From: Companilactobacillus futsaii JCM 17355 | GTDB lineage: Bacteria > Bacillota > Bacilli > Lactobacillales > Lactobacillaceae | DNA length: 64,000 nt | Assembly: GCF_001435505.1 (NCBI RefSeq) | Contig: NZ_AZDO01000050.1 | Coordinates: 16,152 to 80,151 of the forward strand | Reading direction: 5' to 3' | Part shown: positions 63,909 through 64,000 of the stretch, in pieces | Position numbering within the stretch: position 1 is the stretch's first letter | Layout of the letters: each line of letters begins with the position of its first letter | Made by a program: the position numbers and the translations under genes | Notes under the pieces: generated by a model | Databases searched by the model: none | What the model was told of the DNA's origin: nothing | What the model saw: only the letters and a program-made list of their open reading frames with translations

Positions 63909-64000
63909 AAATATCCTCTAGTTAACAAAAGAGCCATTTAGTATTAAATCGCAAATTGCAAGAACAAGTTAGCCACTTTGGAAAAATAAAGAAAAGTTAA

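Overview
The window is a low-GC Gram-positive chromosome segment, almost certainly from the Lactobacillaceae (a Companilactobacillus-like species is my best guess). Reasons: strong AGGAGG ribosome sites, frequent TTG/GTG starts, SLAP-domain and WxL-type surface proteins, LicT/PTS sugar loci, CcpA-type cre sites, a YueI-Prs pair and paired LtaS-like enzymes. No rRNA, tRNA, CRISPR array, insertion sequence or intact prophage is visible. The first 37 bases are the start of a gene running off the left edge.

Layout. 0-7 kb: EamA transporter, two tandem LtaS-like phosphoglycerol transferases, a quinone-reductase-like flavoprotein and a YitT membrane protein. 7-12.6 kb: a beta-hydroxyacid dehydrogenase, then a tightly overlapping three-gene operon (RecB-like nuclease fused to an XPD/DinG helicase, an MmcB-like nuclease, an sce7725-family protein) and a TetR gene broken by an in-frame TGA. 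12.6-18.6 kb: RlmA, SRAP peptidase, DUF805, a two-subunit fluoride channel, 6-phosphogluconate dehydrogenase, a RacA-like HTH/coiled-coil protein and a CNNM/CorC protein. 18.6-26.4 kb: two tandem large membrane proteins, a HAD phosphatase operon, a P-type ATPase and two tiny membrane proteins. 26.5-30.1 kb: SLAP surface protein and a decayed acyltransferase. 30.2-34.8 kb: licT-bglP-bgl beta-glucoside operon with two RAT/terminator switches and a cre-controlled promoter. 34.9-43.9 kb: DUF2975/XRE pair, a lectin-WxL surface protein, prs-yueI and small enzymes. 44-51.9 kb: two WYL-type regulators (one truncated) with an operator shared with a TGA-interrupted gene, a glycosyltransferase, a tyrosine phosphatase, a probable structured RNA, a frameshifted zinc-ribbon membrane protein and a WxL-like protein.

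51.9-62 kb is an amino-sugar region read leftwards: gntR, mannose-family PTS IIB-IIC-IID-IIA, an unrecognised TIM-barrel-like putative glycosidase, an AgaS-type SIS enzyme, two separately promoted nagA paralogues sharing an identical GGTATAGACC operator, and a glycerophosphodiesterase. The likely logic is import and phosphorylation of an amino sugar or amino-sugar-containing oligosaccharide, intracellular cleavage, deacetylation by NagA and deamination/isomerisation by AgaS, with substrate control by the GntR protein and carbon control by CcpA. The right edge holds a PatB-type C-S lyase with RidA downstream.

The strongest candidates for something new are the helicase-nuclease-sce7725 operon (its helicase appears to lack the Fe-S cysteines), the uncharacterised glycosidase in the PTS operon, the structured RNA at about 47.97-48.12 kb and the WYL operator pair. 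Five loci carry single lesions (two in-frame TGA, three frameshifts or deletions); this is either real decay or sequence error.
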